Part shown: piece after piece, positions 1 to 7,579 of the stretch
Layout: the number at the start of each line of letters is the position of its first letter
Position numbering within the stretch: position 1 is the stretch's first letter
Source of the DNA: WHTX01 sp038255145
GTDB taxonomy: Bacteria > Actinomycetota > Acidimicrobiia > Acidimicrobiales > CAIXPF01
DNA length: 30,859 bases
Direction: 5' to 3'
NCBI GenBank assembly: GCA_038255145.1
Contig: JBBSLP010000072.1
Coordinates: forward strand, 1 to 30,859
Notes under the pieces: model-generated
Seen by the model: the letters and a program-made list of their open reading frames with translations, nothing else
Database searches by the model: none
Told to the model about the DNA's origin: nothing
Translations under genes and position numbers: made by a program

Positions 1-978
1 ACGGTGCCGCCCACGACCACACCAACCACCACGGTGCCGACGGGCGGGGGATCGGGCGCCACCACCCCCGGCTTCGTGCCCTACGTCGACATGACCCTGA
101 GCTCGGACTCCCTGGCCGCCGTGGCCACGTCCTCGGGGGTGCGTCGCCTGACCCTGGGTTTCGTGGTCAGCGGGGCGCCGTGCCAGGCGTCGTGGGGCGG
201 CTACTACGGGCTCGACGACCCCACCATCAAGGCCCGCATCGACGGCCTGGTGGCGGCGGGCGGTGGGGCCATCGTGTCCTTCGGCGGGGCCGCCAACCAG
301 GAGCTGGCCCGCACGTGCACGTCGGTCAGCGCCCTGGCTGCCCAGTACCAGGCGGTCATCGACCGCTACGGCCTCCGTGACCTGGACTTCGAGGTCGAGG
401 CCAGCGACCAGACCGACGCCGTGTCCCTGGAGCGTCGCTTCGAGGCCGTGGCCCAGGTGCAGGCGGCCGGCCTGGCCGCGGGTCGGCCGGTGCGGGTGTC
501 GCTGACCCTGCCCGTGCTGCCCACCGGGCTGACGGCCGCCGGCCTGGGCGTGGTGCGGGCCGCAGTGGCCAACGGCGTCGACGTGGGCACGGTCAACGTG
601 ATGGCCATGGACTACTTCGATCCCTCCTGGGCCCCCTACGCCGGCAAGCTCGGGGGCTACGCCATCCAGGCGGTGACGGCGGTCAAGGGTCAGCTGGCCG
701 CGCTGTTCCCCGGGCGGGGTGACGCCGCCCTGTGGCGCACCGTGGGGGTCACCCCCATGTTGGGCATCAACGACAACCCCGCCGAGGTGTTCACCACCGC
801 CGACGCCGCCCAGCTCACCGCCTTCGCCCGCCAGAAGGGCCTGGGGCGGCTGTCCATGTGGTCCATCAACCGGGACAAGCCCTGCGGCCGGGCCACGACG
901 TGGACGGAGAACAGCTGCAGCGGCGTGGCCGACCCCGCCTGGGCCTTCTCGGCCGCCTTCCTGCCCTTCGGCACCTGA
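1..978 (+). CDS. Glycoside hydrolase family 18-like (chitinase-type) secreted protein, 3' part
   Basis: The reading frame is open at the left edge, so the true start and any signal peptide lie outside the window. The visible part opens with a Thr/Pro-rich, then Gly-rich stretch (about residues 1-20) that looks like an extracellular linker. A TIM-barrel-like domain follows. The strand motif DLDFEVE (residues 126-132 counted from base 4) fits the GH18 DxDxE signature, with E130 as the presumed acid/base. The upstream VSFGGAANQE segment matches the SxGG strand typical of this family, and MAMDYFD and MWSINRD match later barrel strands. By family, GH18 enzymes hydrolyse chitin or related N-acetylglucosamine polymers outside the cell, but a non-chitin substrate or a binding role is possible. 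The next gene begins about 100 bases downstream. Confidence 0.78.
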   Translation, partial: TVPPTTTPTTTVPTGGGSGATTPGFVPYVDMTLSSDSLAAVATSSGVRRLTLGFVVSGAPCQASWGGYYGLDDPTIKARIDGLVAAGGGAIVSFGGAANQELARTCTSVSALAAQYQAVIDRYGLRDLDFEVEASDQTDAVSLERRFEAVAQVQAAGLAAGRPVRVSLTLPVLPTGLTAAGLGVVRAAVANGVDVGTVNVMAMDYFDPSWAPYAGKLGGYAIQAVTAVKGQLAALFPGRGDAALWRTVGVTPMLGINDNPAEVFTTADAAQLTAFARQKGLGRLSMWSINRDKPCGRATTWTENSCSGVADPAWAFSAAFLPFGT

Positions 979-1077
979 CGCGGCGCGGTCCCGGTGGGCT
1001 GTGCCGACCGGCCCCGGTCGGCCGGCGTACCGTGGATCCGCTGTGACGGACACGGCAGACGATTGCGGAGGTGTCCC

Positions 1078-1616
1078 GTGCTCTATGCGTTCGGCTTCGA
1101 GCGGATCGGCGTGCTGGTCAGCGACCTGTTCTTCATCGACCCCGCCCCCGGCGCCGGTCAGGAGGGTCCCGAGCGGGGGTGCGCCTCGAGGTGCGCCTGC
1201 TCGAGCGTCAGCCCCTGGTCGGCTCCATCTACTCGGCCCAGCCCATCGCCGTGGGTCGGCCGGTGTGGCGGGCCGACCTCCTGGAGTCCGTCGAGAGCCA
1301 GCCCGGCAGCTTCGACCGCACCCACCACCACCCCGCCTTCGACGGTTGGGAGCCCGGTGGTCGCCACTTCGTGACCGAGCTGTCCGCCGCGCCGGTGTCG
1401 TGGGTGGGGCAGCGGCTGAGCGACCTCGACGGTCTCATGGACGAGGCCGGGTTCGATCGGGCCGAGGCCGGTGCCGGGGACGCCGATGCCCTGCGCGAGG
1501 CCGTGCCCGAGATCCTGGCCGCCACCCAGCGTCTGCTGGACAAGGTGCACGCCGGCGAGCTGGGCCGGCCGGTGGACGACCGCGAGCTGGTCGACGCCCG
1601 CATCGGCTGGCTCTAG
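1078..1616 (+). pseudogene. Unknown protein, reading frame broken by an apparent one-base deletion
   Basis: A GTG at 1078 follows a good ribosome site (GGAGG at 1067-1071). It opens a frame beginning MLYAFGFERIGVLVSDLFF. At the five-G tract 1175-1179 this frame must shift by one base (a sixth G would do) to continue as VRLEVRLLERQPLVGSIYSAQPI and on to the TAG at 1614-1616. With the extra base the gene would be 180 codons (179 residues) with no other interruption. I do not recognise the family: the middle is rich in Trp, His and Pro and the C-terminus is a charged helix ending DARIGWL. The shift may be real or a homopolymer sequencing error. Its stop overlaps the stop of the convergent hydrolase gene. 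Confidence 0.6.
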
Positions 1617-2518
1617 CTCGACCCCCGTCCGGCGGCCCCGTCGTCGGGCCCGGCCGGGTGCTGGGCCAGGTGGTCGAGGAGCAGCTCGGTGATGCGCTCG
1701 GGGGCGTCGTCCGTGCTGAAGTGCCCCACCCCGGGTAGGGCCACGAACTGGTAGGGGCCGGTCACGTGGGCCGCCGTGCCCTTGGCCGCCGTCGCGCCCA
1801 CGCTGGAGTCCTCCTCCCCCCAGATGTAGAGGGTGGGGGTGGTGATGGTGTCGACCTCGGTCGAGGTCAGGGCGCCGGCCGAGCGGTACCAGGCCAGGGC
1901 GGCCTCGATGGCCGCGGGCTCGCCGAGGACGGAGACGTAGTCGTCGATGGCGGCGGCGCCCACGCCCTGGTCGGCCAGGGAACGCCGGAGGCGGCGGGCA
2001 CCGTCGTCCAGCAGCAGGGCGCCGGTGGCGGGGTCGTGGAACGAGCGGTGGTGGCGGGAGCGGTGGCGTTGGCCGTCGGCGTCGTCGGTCCACGCCTGGC
2101 GGAAGGCGGCGGGGTGGGGGCGGGACAGCACGGTGAGCGAGGCGACGCGGTCGGGGTGGCGGTCGGCCACGGCCCAGGCCACCTGGCCGCCCCAGTCGTG
2201 GCCCACCACGTGGAAGCGGCGGCCGGGGACGGGGTGGCCGTGGGGGCCGGCGGTGTCGGCCAGCTCGACGGCGTCGGCCACCAGGCGGCCGATGCCGTAG
2301 GCGGTGAGGTTGGTGGGGTCGGGGCGGGCGCCGGGGGAGTAGCCCCGCTGGTCAGGGGCCACGGCCCGGTAGCCCGCCGCTCCCAGGGCGGGGACCTGGT
2401 GGCGCCAGCAGTGGCGGCTCTCGGGGAAGCCGTGCAGCAGGATGACCACGGGCCCGTCGGCCGGGCCGGCCACGTCCACGGTGAAGCTGCCCGAGCTGGT
2501 GGTGATCGTCCCGGCCAT
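1613..2518 (-). CDS. Alpha/beta hydrolase, epoxide hydrolase/haloalkane dehalogenase type
   Basis: This 301-residue cytoplasmic protein has a classic alpha/beta-hydrolase layout. HGFPES (29-34) forms the oxyanion loop. GHDWGG (106-111) places an aspartate nucleophile at D108, an acidic residue follows strand 7 (WGEED, D217), and the catalytic His is in GVGHFS (H246). An Asp rather than Ser nucleophile in GHDWGG is characteristic of epoxide hydrolases and dehalogenases. The length suits the family. The ATG at 2518 was chosen because GGAGGAGG lies just upstream on the minus strand, while the open frame further upstream has no comparable site. The gene is divergent from the MFS gene at 2625, and its stop overlaps the preceding convergent gene by four bases. 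The substrate cannot be told from sequence. Confidence 0.85.
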   Translation of the reverse strand: MAGTITTSSGSFTVDVAGPADGPVVILLHGFPESRHCWRHQVPALGAAGYRAVAPDQRGYSPGARPDPTNLTAYGIGRLVADAVELADTAGPHGHPVPGRRFHVVGHDWGGQVAWAVADRHPDRVASLTVLSRPHPAAFRQAWTDDADGQRHRSRHHRSFHDPATGALLLDDGARRLRRSLADQGVGAAAIDDYVSVLGEPAAIEAALAWYRSAGALTSTEVDTITTPTLYIWGEEDSSVGATAAKGTAAHVTGPYQFVALPGVGHFSTDDAPERITELLLDHLAQHPAGPDDGAAGRGSS

Positions 2519-2624
2519 GGGTCCTCCTCCGTACGCGGTTCGCCTCCGGCGGTCTACCAGCCGCGGGCGGCCGACGGGGTCCCTCGGGACCGCGGGACGG
2601 GCCCGGGATCCGTAGGGTGTGGCG

Positions 2625-3905
2625 ATGACGGCTCCGGTGCCCGCCCTCGATCCCGCCGAGCGGGCCGCGCTGCAGCGCCGGGTCCTGCGGGTCCTGGCCA
2701 GCGGGCAGATCGTGGGCGCGGCAGCGCTGGCCGCGGCCATCACCGTCGGCGCCTTCGTCATCCAGGACATCCTCGGCCAGGAGACGGCGTGGGGAGGCCT
2801 GGCCGCGGCCACCACCACCACGGGCACGGCCTTCATGTCCCAGGTCCTGTCCCGGCGCATGTTGCGCCACGGGCGCCGCCCCGGCCTCCAGCTCGGCTAC
2901 GGCATGGCCGTCGTGGGCGGTGCCATCGCCGCCCTGGGCGCAGAGAAGGGCTGGTTGGTGGTCTTCCTCGTCGGCCTGTTCACCTTCGGCAGCGGCCAGG
3001 CCTCCAACCTGCTGGCCCGCTACGCGGCCACCGACCTGGCCGACCCCGACCAGCGCAGTGCGGCCATGAGCCGGGTCGTGTTCGCCTCCACCTTCGGCGC
3101 CGTCTTCGGACCCCTGCTCATCGGCCCCGCCGAGCATGCGGGCACGGCCTGGTTCGGCCTGGCCAAGTACACCGGGCCCTGGCTGTTCGGCTCGTTCTTC
3201 TTCCTGCTGGCCATGATCAACACCGCGGCCCGCCTGCGCCCCGACCCCCTGGTGGCCATGGGCGGACTGCTGCCGCCGGGTTCCAAGGTCAAGGCCCCGC
3301 CCATCCGCGACGCCGTCGGGGTCATCGCGTCGATCCCCCGGGCCCGTCTGGCCCTGGCGGCCATGGTCATCTCCCAGGCCACCATGGTCTCGGTCATGGC
3401 CATGACCCCGGTGCACATGAAGCTGCACGGCCACGAGGACCTGAGCCCCTACGTGATCTCGGCCCACATCGGGGGCATGTACGCCTTCAGTCCTCTGGTG
3501 GGCCGCTTCGCCGACCGCCGGGGCCGGGTGGCCGCCATCCTCGCCGGGGGCATCGTCCTCGTGTTCGGCACCGCCCTGGCCGCCCTGTCCGGGGACGTCG
3601 AGCTCCTGCTCTTCCCCGCCCTGTGGGCCCTGGGCCTGGGCTGGAACTTCGGGCTCATCGGTGGGTCCAGCCTGCTCACCGAGTCGGTCCCCGCCGTCGA
3701 CCGGGTGGCCGTGCAGGGCTCGGCCGACCTGCTCATGAGCCTGTGCGGCGGGCTGGCCGGGTTCAGCTCGGGCTTCGTGCGCCGGGCCTTCGGCTTCCAC
3801 CTGCTGGCCACCGGGGCCCTGGTGATGGCCGGTGGCCTGCTGGTCATCGCCTACGTGGCCTACCAGCAGAGCCGCCGAGCTCCCGTGGTGGCCACGCTCA
3901 GCTGA
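2625..3905 (+). CDS. Major facilitator superfamily (MFS) transporter
   Basis: This 426-residue polytopic membrane protein has about 12 hydrophobic segments split by a central cytoplasmic loop (around residues 205-235, PDPLVAMGGLLPPGSKVKAP). A conserved-type cytoplasmic loop GRFADRRGRVAA in the second half matches MFS motif A, and SRRMLRHGRRPG sits at the equivalent place in the first half. Members move small molecules across the inner membrane, usually driven by a proton gradient. The substrate is unknown; drug or metabolite efflux is plausible because the gene is unlinked to a pathway. ATG 2625 is preferred over GTG 2619 because the weak AGGG lies about seven bases upstream of the ATG. It converges on the copper ATPase gene, and the two stops overlap within TCAGCTGA. 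Confidence 0.85.
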   Translation: MTAPVPALDPAERAALQRRVLRVLASGQIVGAAALAAAITVGAFVIQDILGQETAWGGLAAATTTTGTAFMSQVLSRRMLRHGRRPGLQLGYGMAVVGGAIAALGAEKGWLVVFLVGLFTFGSGQASNLLARYAATDLADPDQRSAAMSRVVFASTFGAVFGPLLIGPAEHAGTAWFGLAKYTGPWLFGSFFFLLAMINTAARLRPDPLVAMGGLLPPGSKVKAPPIRDAVGVIASIPRARLALAAMVISQATMVSVMAMTPVHMKLHGHEDLSPYVISAHIGGMYAFSPLVGRFADRRGRVAAILAGGIVLVFGTALAALSGDVELLLFPALWALGLGWNFGLIGGSSLLTESVPAVDRVAVQGSADLLMSLCGGLAGFSSGFVRRAFGFHLLATGALVMAGGLLVIAYVAYQQSRRAPVVATLS

Positions 3906-6191
3906 GGTCGGCGGCCGGGGCCCCGCCCGAGCGGCTCCGGAAGCGGCGTAGGCGCAGGCTGTTGGACACCACGAACACCGAGGAGAAGGCCATGGCCGCC
4001 CCGGCCAGCAGGGGGTTGAGGTAGCCCGACGAGGCCAGGGGCAGGGCGGCCACGTTGTAGGCGAAGGCCCAGAACAGGTTGCCCTTGATGGTGGCCAGGG
4101 TGCACCTCGACAGCCGGATGGCGTCCGCGGCGGAGCGCAGGTCGCCACGGACCAGGGTCAGGTCGCTGGCCTCGATGGCGGCGTCGGTGCCCGTGCCCAT
4201 GGCCAGGCCCAGATCGGCCTGGGCCAAGGCCGCGGCGTCGTTGACCCCGTCACCGACCATGGCCACCACCGCGCCCTCGGCCTGTAGGCCGCGCACCACG
4301 GCAACCTTGTCGGCCGGTAGCACCTCGGCGATGACCTCGTCGATGCCCACCGCGGCGGCCACCGAGCGGGCGGCGGCTTCGTTGTCCCCCGTCAGCAGCA
4401 CCGGGCGCAGACCCAGTTCCCGCAGCTGGCGCACGGCCTCGGCCGAGGTGGGCTTCACCGCGTCGGCCACCACGAGGAGGGCCCGGACCTGGCCGTCCCA
4501 GGCGGCCACGATGGCGGTGCGGCCCGCGGCCTCGGCTGCTTCCCTGGCCGCGACCAGCTCGGCGGGCATCGTGAGGGACCAGTCGGCCAGCAGCAGCTGA
4601 GGTCGACCGGCCACCACGGCGTGGCCGTCGACCACGCCCTCGACGCCGAGGCCGGGTCGGTTGGTGAACGACTCCATCACCGGCAGCGTGCCCAGCCGTT
4701 CCCGGGCCCCCCGGGCGATGGCCTGGGCGATGGGGTGTTCGGATGCGTCCTCGAGAGCGCCGACCAGGCGAAGTACCTCGGCCTCGTCGGTGCCGTCAGC
4801 CGCCGCCACCTCGACCAGGGTCATCTGGCCGGTGGTCACCGTGCCCGTCTTGTCGAGGACGATGGTGTCGACCTGCCGGGTCGACTCCAGCACCTCGGGC
4901 CCCTTGATGAGGATGCCGAGCTGGGCGCCCCGGCCCGTGCCCACGAGCAGGGCGGTGGGGGTGGCCAGGCCCAGGGCGCAGGGGCAGGCGATGATGAGCA
5001 CGGCCACCGCGGCGGTGAAGGCGGTGGTGGCGCCGGCGCCGGCTCCCAGCCAGAAGCCCAGGGTGGCCACGGCCAGGGCGATGACGATGGGGACGAACAC
5101 GGCGGAGACCCGGTCGGCCAGGCGTTGCACCGGGGCCTTGCCCGTCTGGGCGTCGGTGACCAGGCGGGCCATCTGGGCCAGCTGGGTGTCGGCGCCGACC
5201 CGGGTGGCCCGCACCACCAGGCGGCCGCTTGCGTTGACCGTGGCCCCGGTGACGGCGTCACCCGGGGCCACCTCGACGGGCACGGGTTCGCCGGTGAGCA
5301 GGGAGGCGTCGATGGCCGAGGTGCCCTCGGTGACGACGCCGTCGGTGGCCACCTTCTCGCCGGGGCGGACCACGAAGTGGTCCCCGACCACCAGGTCGGC
5401 GGTACCGATGCGGTGCTCGACCCCGTCCCGCAGCACGGCCACGTCCTTGGCCCCGAGCTCGAGCAGGGCCCGTAGGGCGGCGCCCGACCGCCGCTTGGCC
5501 CGGGCCTCGAAGTAGCGCCCGGCGAGGATGAACACGGTGACGGCCGAGGCCACCTCGAGGTAGATCTCGTCCGGGCCCGACCCCCGGGCCAGGGTCAGCT
5601 GGAAGGGCATGGTCATGCCCGGTCGGCCGGCGTCGCCCACGAACAGCGCCCACAGCGACCAGCCGAAGGCCGCCAGGGTGCCCACCGAGATGAGCGTGTC
5701 CATGGTGGCGGCGCCGTGGCGCAGGTTGGTCCAGGCCGCCCGGTGGAAGGGAAGGGCCCCCCACACCACCACGGGGGCGGCCAGGGTCAGGGACAGCCAC
5801 TGCCAGCTCTCGAACTGCAGGGCGGGGACCATGGCCATGGCCAGCACGGGCAGGCTGAGCACGGCGGACACGATCAGCCGGGTGCGCAGCGGCCGGGTGG
5901 GGTCCTCGACCTGCCCGGTTTCGTCACCGTCGCCGGCCGGGGCGCCCACGGGGGTGGGCAGGGCCGCGGTGTAGCCGGCGGCTTCGACGGCGGCCACCAG
6001 GTCGGAGGGGTCGACGGTGGCGGGGAAGTCGACCCGGGCCCGCTCGGTGGCGTAGTTGACCGTGGCCGTGACCCCGTCGAGGCGGTTGAGGCGCTTCTCG
6101 ATGCGCAGGTCATGCCGCCCAGGCTGAGCTCGACCTGGTGGTGTGCGTCCTCGGACCCCGCCGGGGCCAGGGGGATGTCAGTGGTCGCCAT
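3898..6191 (-). pseudogene. copA: Cu(I)-translocating P-type ATPase (CopA-type) with frame-broken N-terminal HMA domain
   Basis: The core encoded from about 5997 to 3898 is a complete P1B-ATPase. Counting from the codon at 5997, it has actuator TGEP (235-238), transmembrane CPC (338-340) in ACPCALGLATP, phosphorylation DKTGT (D382), SEHP in the nucleotide domain, a TGDN motif, GDGVNDAAAL, and a final helix pair with YN and MAFSS typical of copper(I) pumps. Upstream, ATG 6191 starts a separate frame that reaches GGMTCAS and then runs out of frame. The HMA remainder IEKRLNRLDGVTATVNY lies in the ATPase frame. The GMTCxxC motif has lost its second Cys. Restoring 16 bases near 6103 gives 770 codons, a normal CopA length. 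The start overlaps the upstream gene's end by 14 bases. If the break is real, a pump lacking the regulatory domain might still be made from an internal start. Confidence 0.8.
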
Positions 6192-7086
6192 GGTCGTCCT
6201 CCCCGTGGCTGTCCGTGCTGTTCGGCGTGGGGTCGCCGCTGGCCACGTCGACGGAGAAGGCGGCCGTGCGGACCACGTCGTCGTGGCGGACGTCGAGGAA
6301 CAGCCGGTAGGTGCCGGGGCTGGGGGCGTGCACGACGAAGACGACCTCCTCGGCTGACGAGGCGTCGGTGGGGTGTACGTGCAGGTAGGCGTGGTCGCCG
6401 GCCCGGATGGCCGCCAGGTGCCCGAAGGCCCCCAGGTAGGGCTGCAGGTCGGTGACGGGGGCGCCGTCCCTGCTCACGGTGAAGCGCAGCTCGGCCTCGG
6501 TCCCCGCCACCACGGTGCCGTCGAGGCGGACGTCGTAGCCGTCCACGGTGGCGTCGGTGGAAGGCGCGGGCAGGGGGCGGGGGTCGAGCAGGCCGGCCGC
6601 GGTGAGGTCGGCGGCCAGGGTCACGGGTTCGGCCCCGGTGGCGTCGAAGTCGGCGTAGGCCCGGTAGCCGCCGGCCCGGGGGAGCGCCAGGTCGATCTGC
6701 CAGGTGCCGTCGGCGACCAGGGTGGGGTGCACGTGCTGGTAGTCGCCCAGGTCGTCGGCCACCACGACCAGGTGGAGCTGACGCTCGTGGCGGGTGTCGA
6801 AGGCGGTGACCGGGGTGCCGTCGGGGCCGAGGATGCGGAAGCTGAAGGGCTCGGTGACCCCAGGGGTGAAGGCGGTGTCGTCGGTGGCCAGGGTGAAGCC
6901 GTCGAGGCTGGCGCTCAGGCCGCCGGGGAGGTCGGACGCCATGGTCGTGGGCTCGGCGGCCATCTCGTGCCCGGCGGTCTGCCCGCCGCTGTCCAGTGGA
7001 CCCACGGCGGCCCCGGCGGCGGCACCGGCACCCAGCACGGCGACGAGCACGGCGCCGTAGGCGGCCAGCTTGGTCGATGTCTGCAT
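6178..7086 (-). CDS. Membrane-anchored or secreted copper-associated protein with two HVHP motifs and His-rich tail
   Basis: The 302-residue product starts with an N-terminal hydrophobic segment (about residues 5-30, AAYGAVLVAVLGAGAAAGAAV), a signal anchor or signal peptide. Two beta-rich repeats follow, each with an HVHP motif: YQHVHP at 116-121 and LHVHP at 235-239. Each is followed by a PxxGxYR strand. The C-terminus SHGEDDHGDH is His/Asp-rich and could bind metal. I infer extracytoplasmic copper binding or delivery from its place between csoR and copA; no enzymatic motif is seen. The ATG at 7086 is chosen over GTG 7095 because a TTGACA-N16-TATCGT promoter would start transcription within a base or so of this ATG, giving a leaderless mRNA, whereas the GTG lies in the -10 box. 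Its end overlaps the copA start, implying translational coupling. Confidence 0.72.
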   Translation of the reverse strand: MQTSTKLAAYGAVLVAVLGAGAAAGAAVGPLDSGGQTAGHEMAAEPTTMASDLPGGLSASLDGFTLATDDTAFTPGVTEPFSFRILGPDGTPVTAFDTRHERQLHLVVVADDLGDYQHVHPTLVADGTWQIDLALPRAGGYRAYADFDATGAEPVTLAADLTAAGLLDPRPLPAPSTDATVDGYDVRLDGTVVAGTEAELRFTVSRDGAPVTDLQPYLGAFGHLAAIRAGDHAYLHVHPTDASSAEEVVFVVHAPSPGTYRLFLDVRHDDVVRTAAFSVDVASGDPTPNSTDSHGEDDHGDH

Positions 7087-7088
7087 GC

Positions 7089-7127
7089 TTGACACGATAC
7101 CCCCCTACGGTATCCTGTCAACAGGAT
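7089..7127. promoter_or_regulatory. Divergent promoters with candidate CsoR operator and a second interlocked palindrome
   Basis: On the plus strand TTGACA (7089-7094), a 16-base spacer and TATCCT (7111-7116) form a near-consensus sigma-A promoter for csoR. On the minus strand TTGACA (7121-7116), a 16-base spacer and TATCGT (7099-7094) form its mirror image for the HVHP-copA operon. Between them lies GATACCCCCCTACGGTATC (7096-7114), an inverted repeat with the C-tract style of known CsoR operators. ATCCTGTCAACAGGAT (7112-7127) is a second perfect inverted repeat overlapping both promoters. Binding at either would block both directions. CsoR as the binder is inferred from adjacency and operator style. 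Confidence 0.78.
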
Positions 7128-7148
7128 CCGACAGGGAAGGGGCTAGCC

Positions 7149-7427
7149 ATGGCCGGCTACACGGGGACCAAGGACGACCACCTGAAGCGGCTGCGTCGCA
7201 TCGAGGGCCAGGTGCGGGGCATCCAGCGCATGGTCGAGGGCGACGAGTACTGCATCGACGTGCTCACCCAGGTCGCTGCGGCCACCAAGGCCCTGCAGTC
7301 CTTCGCCCTCGGCCCGCTCGACGACCACATGAACCACTGCGTCTCCTCGGCGCTCACCGAGGGCACCGACGGCCGCGAGAAGGTGGCCGAGGCCATGGCT
7401 GCGGTCAACCGCCTCGTGCGCTCGTGA
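7149..7427 (+). CDS. csoR: CsoR-family copper-sensing transcriptional repressor
   Basis: This 92-residue all-helical protein has the family hallmark HLKRLRRIEGQVRGIQRMV (residues 11-29). The Cu(I) ligand triad is visible as C35 (in EYCIDVL), H60 and C64 (in HMNHC). CsoR tetramers bind GC-rich operators without copper and release them when Cu(I) binds, so this gene should sense cytosolic copper and control itself and the divergent copper operon. ATG 7149 was chosen because GGGAAGGGG precedes it at proper spacing and the N-terminus then matches the family length. The mapped-by-eye promoter predicts a leader of about 25 bases. It converges on the F420-type oxidoreductase gene, with a hairpin at 7539-7566 between them. 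Confidence 0.93.
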   Translation: MAGYTGTKDDHLKRLRRIEGQVRGIQRMVEGDEYCIDVLTQVAAATKALQSFALGPLDDHMNHCVSSALTEGTDGREKVAEAMAAVNRLVRS

Positions 7428-7538
7428 TCCTGCCGTCCTCGACCACGCCAGGCGGGTGACGCCCCGAGACGAGGGACCACGACTGGTTCCGCATCACGGC
7501 GAATCCGTGAGCGGGGACGCCATCGACAGATCGGCATC

Positions 7539-7566
7539 CCGTTGCCCCCACCGTCGGTGGCAACGG
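7539..7566. terminator. Hairpin between convergent genes, candidate bidirectional terminator
   Basis: CCGTTGCC (7539-7546) pairs with GGCAACGG (7559-7566), and an inner ACC/GGT extends the stem around a GTC loop with a short C bulge. It lies between the csoR stop and the stop of the oxidoreductase on the other strand. There is no U-tract, as is common in high-GC actinobacteria. Confidence 0.5.
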
Positions 7567-7579
7567 CGGCCGCAGGGCT

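Noticed and set aside
1071..1180. Alternative N-terminus of the unknown gene reading MSRALCVRLRADRRAG
   Set aside because: It is Arg/Pro-rich out-of-frame sequence. The GTG at 1078 in the other frame has the RBS and a normal hydrophobic core pattern.
2578..2591. Inverted repeat GGTCCC-TC-GGGACC upstream of the MFS gene
   Set aside because: Six-base arms are common by chance in DNA this GC-rich, and no promoter boxes flank it.
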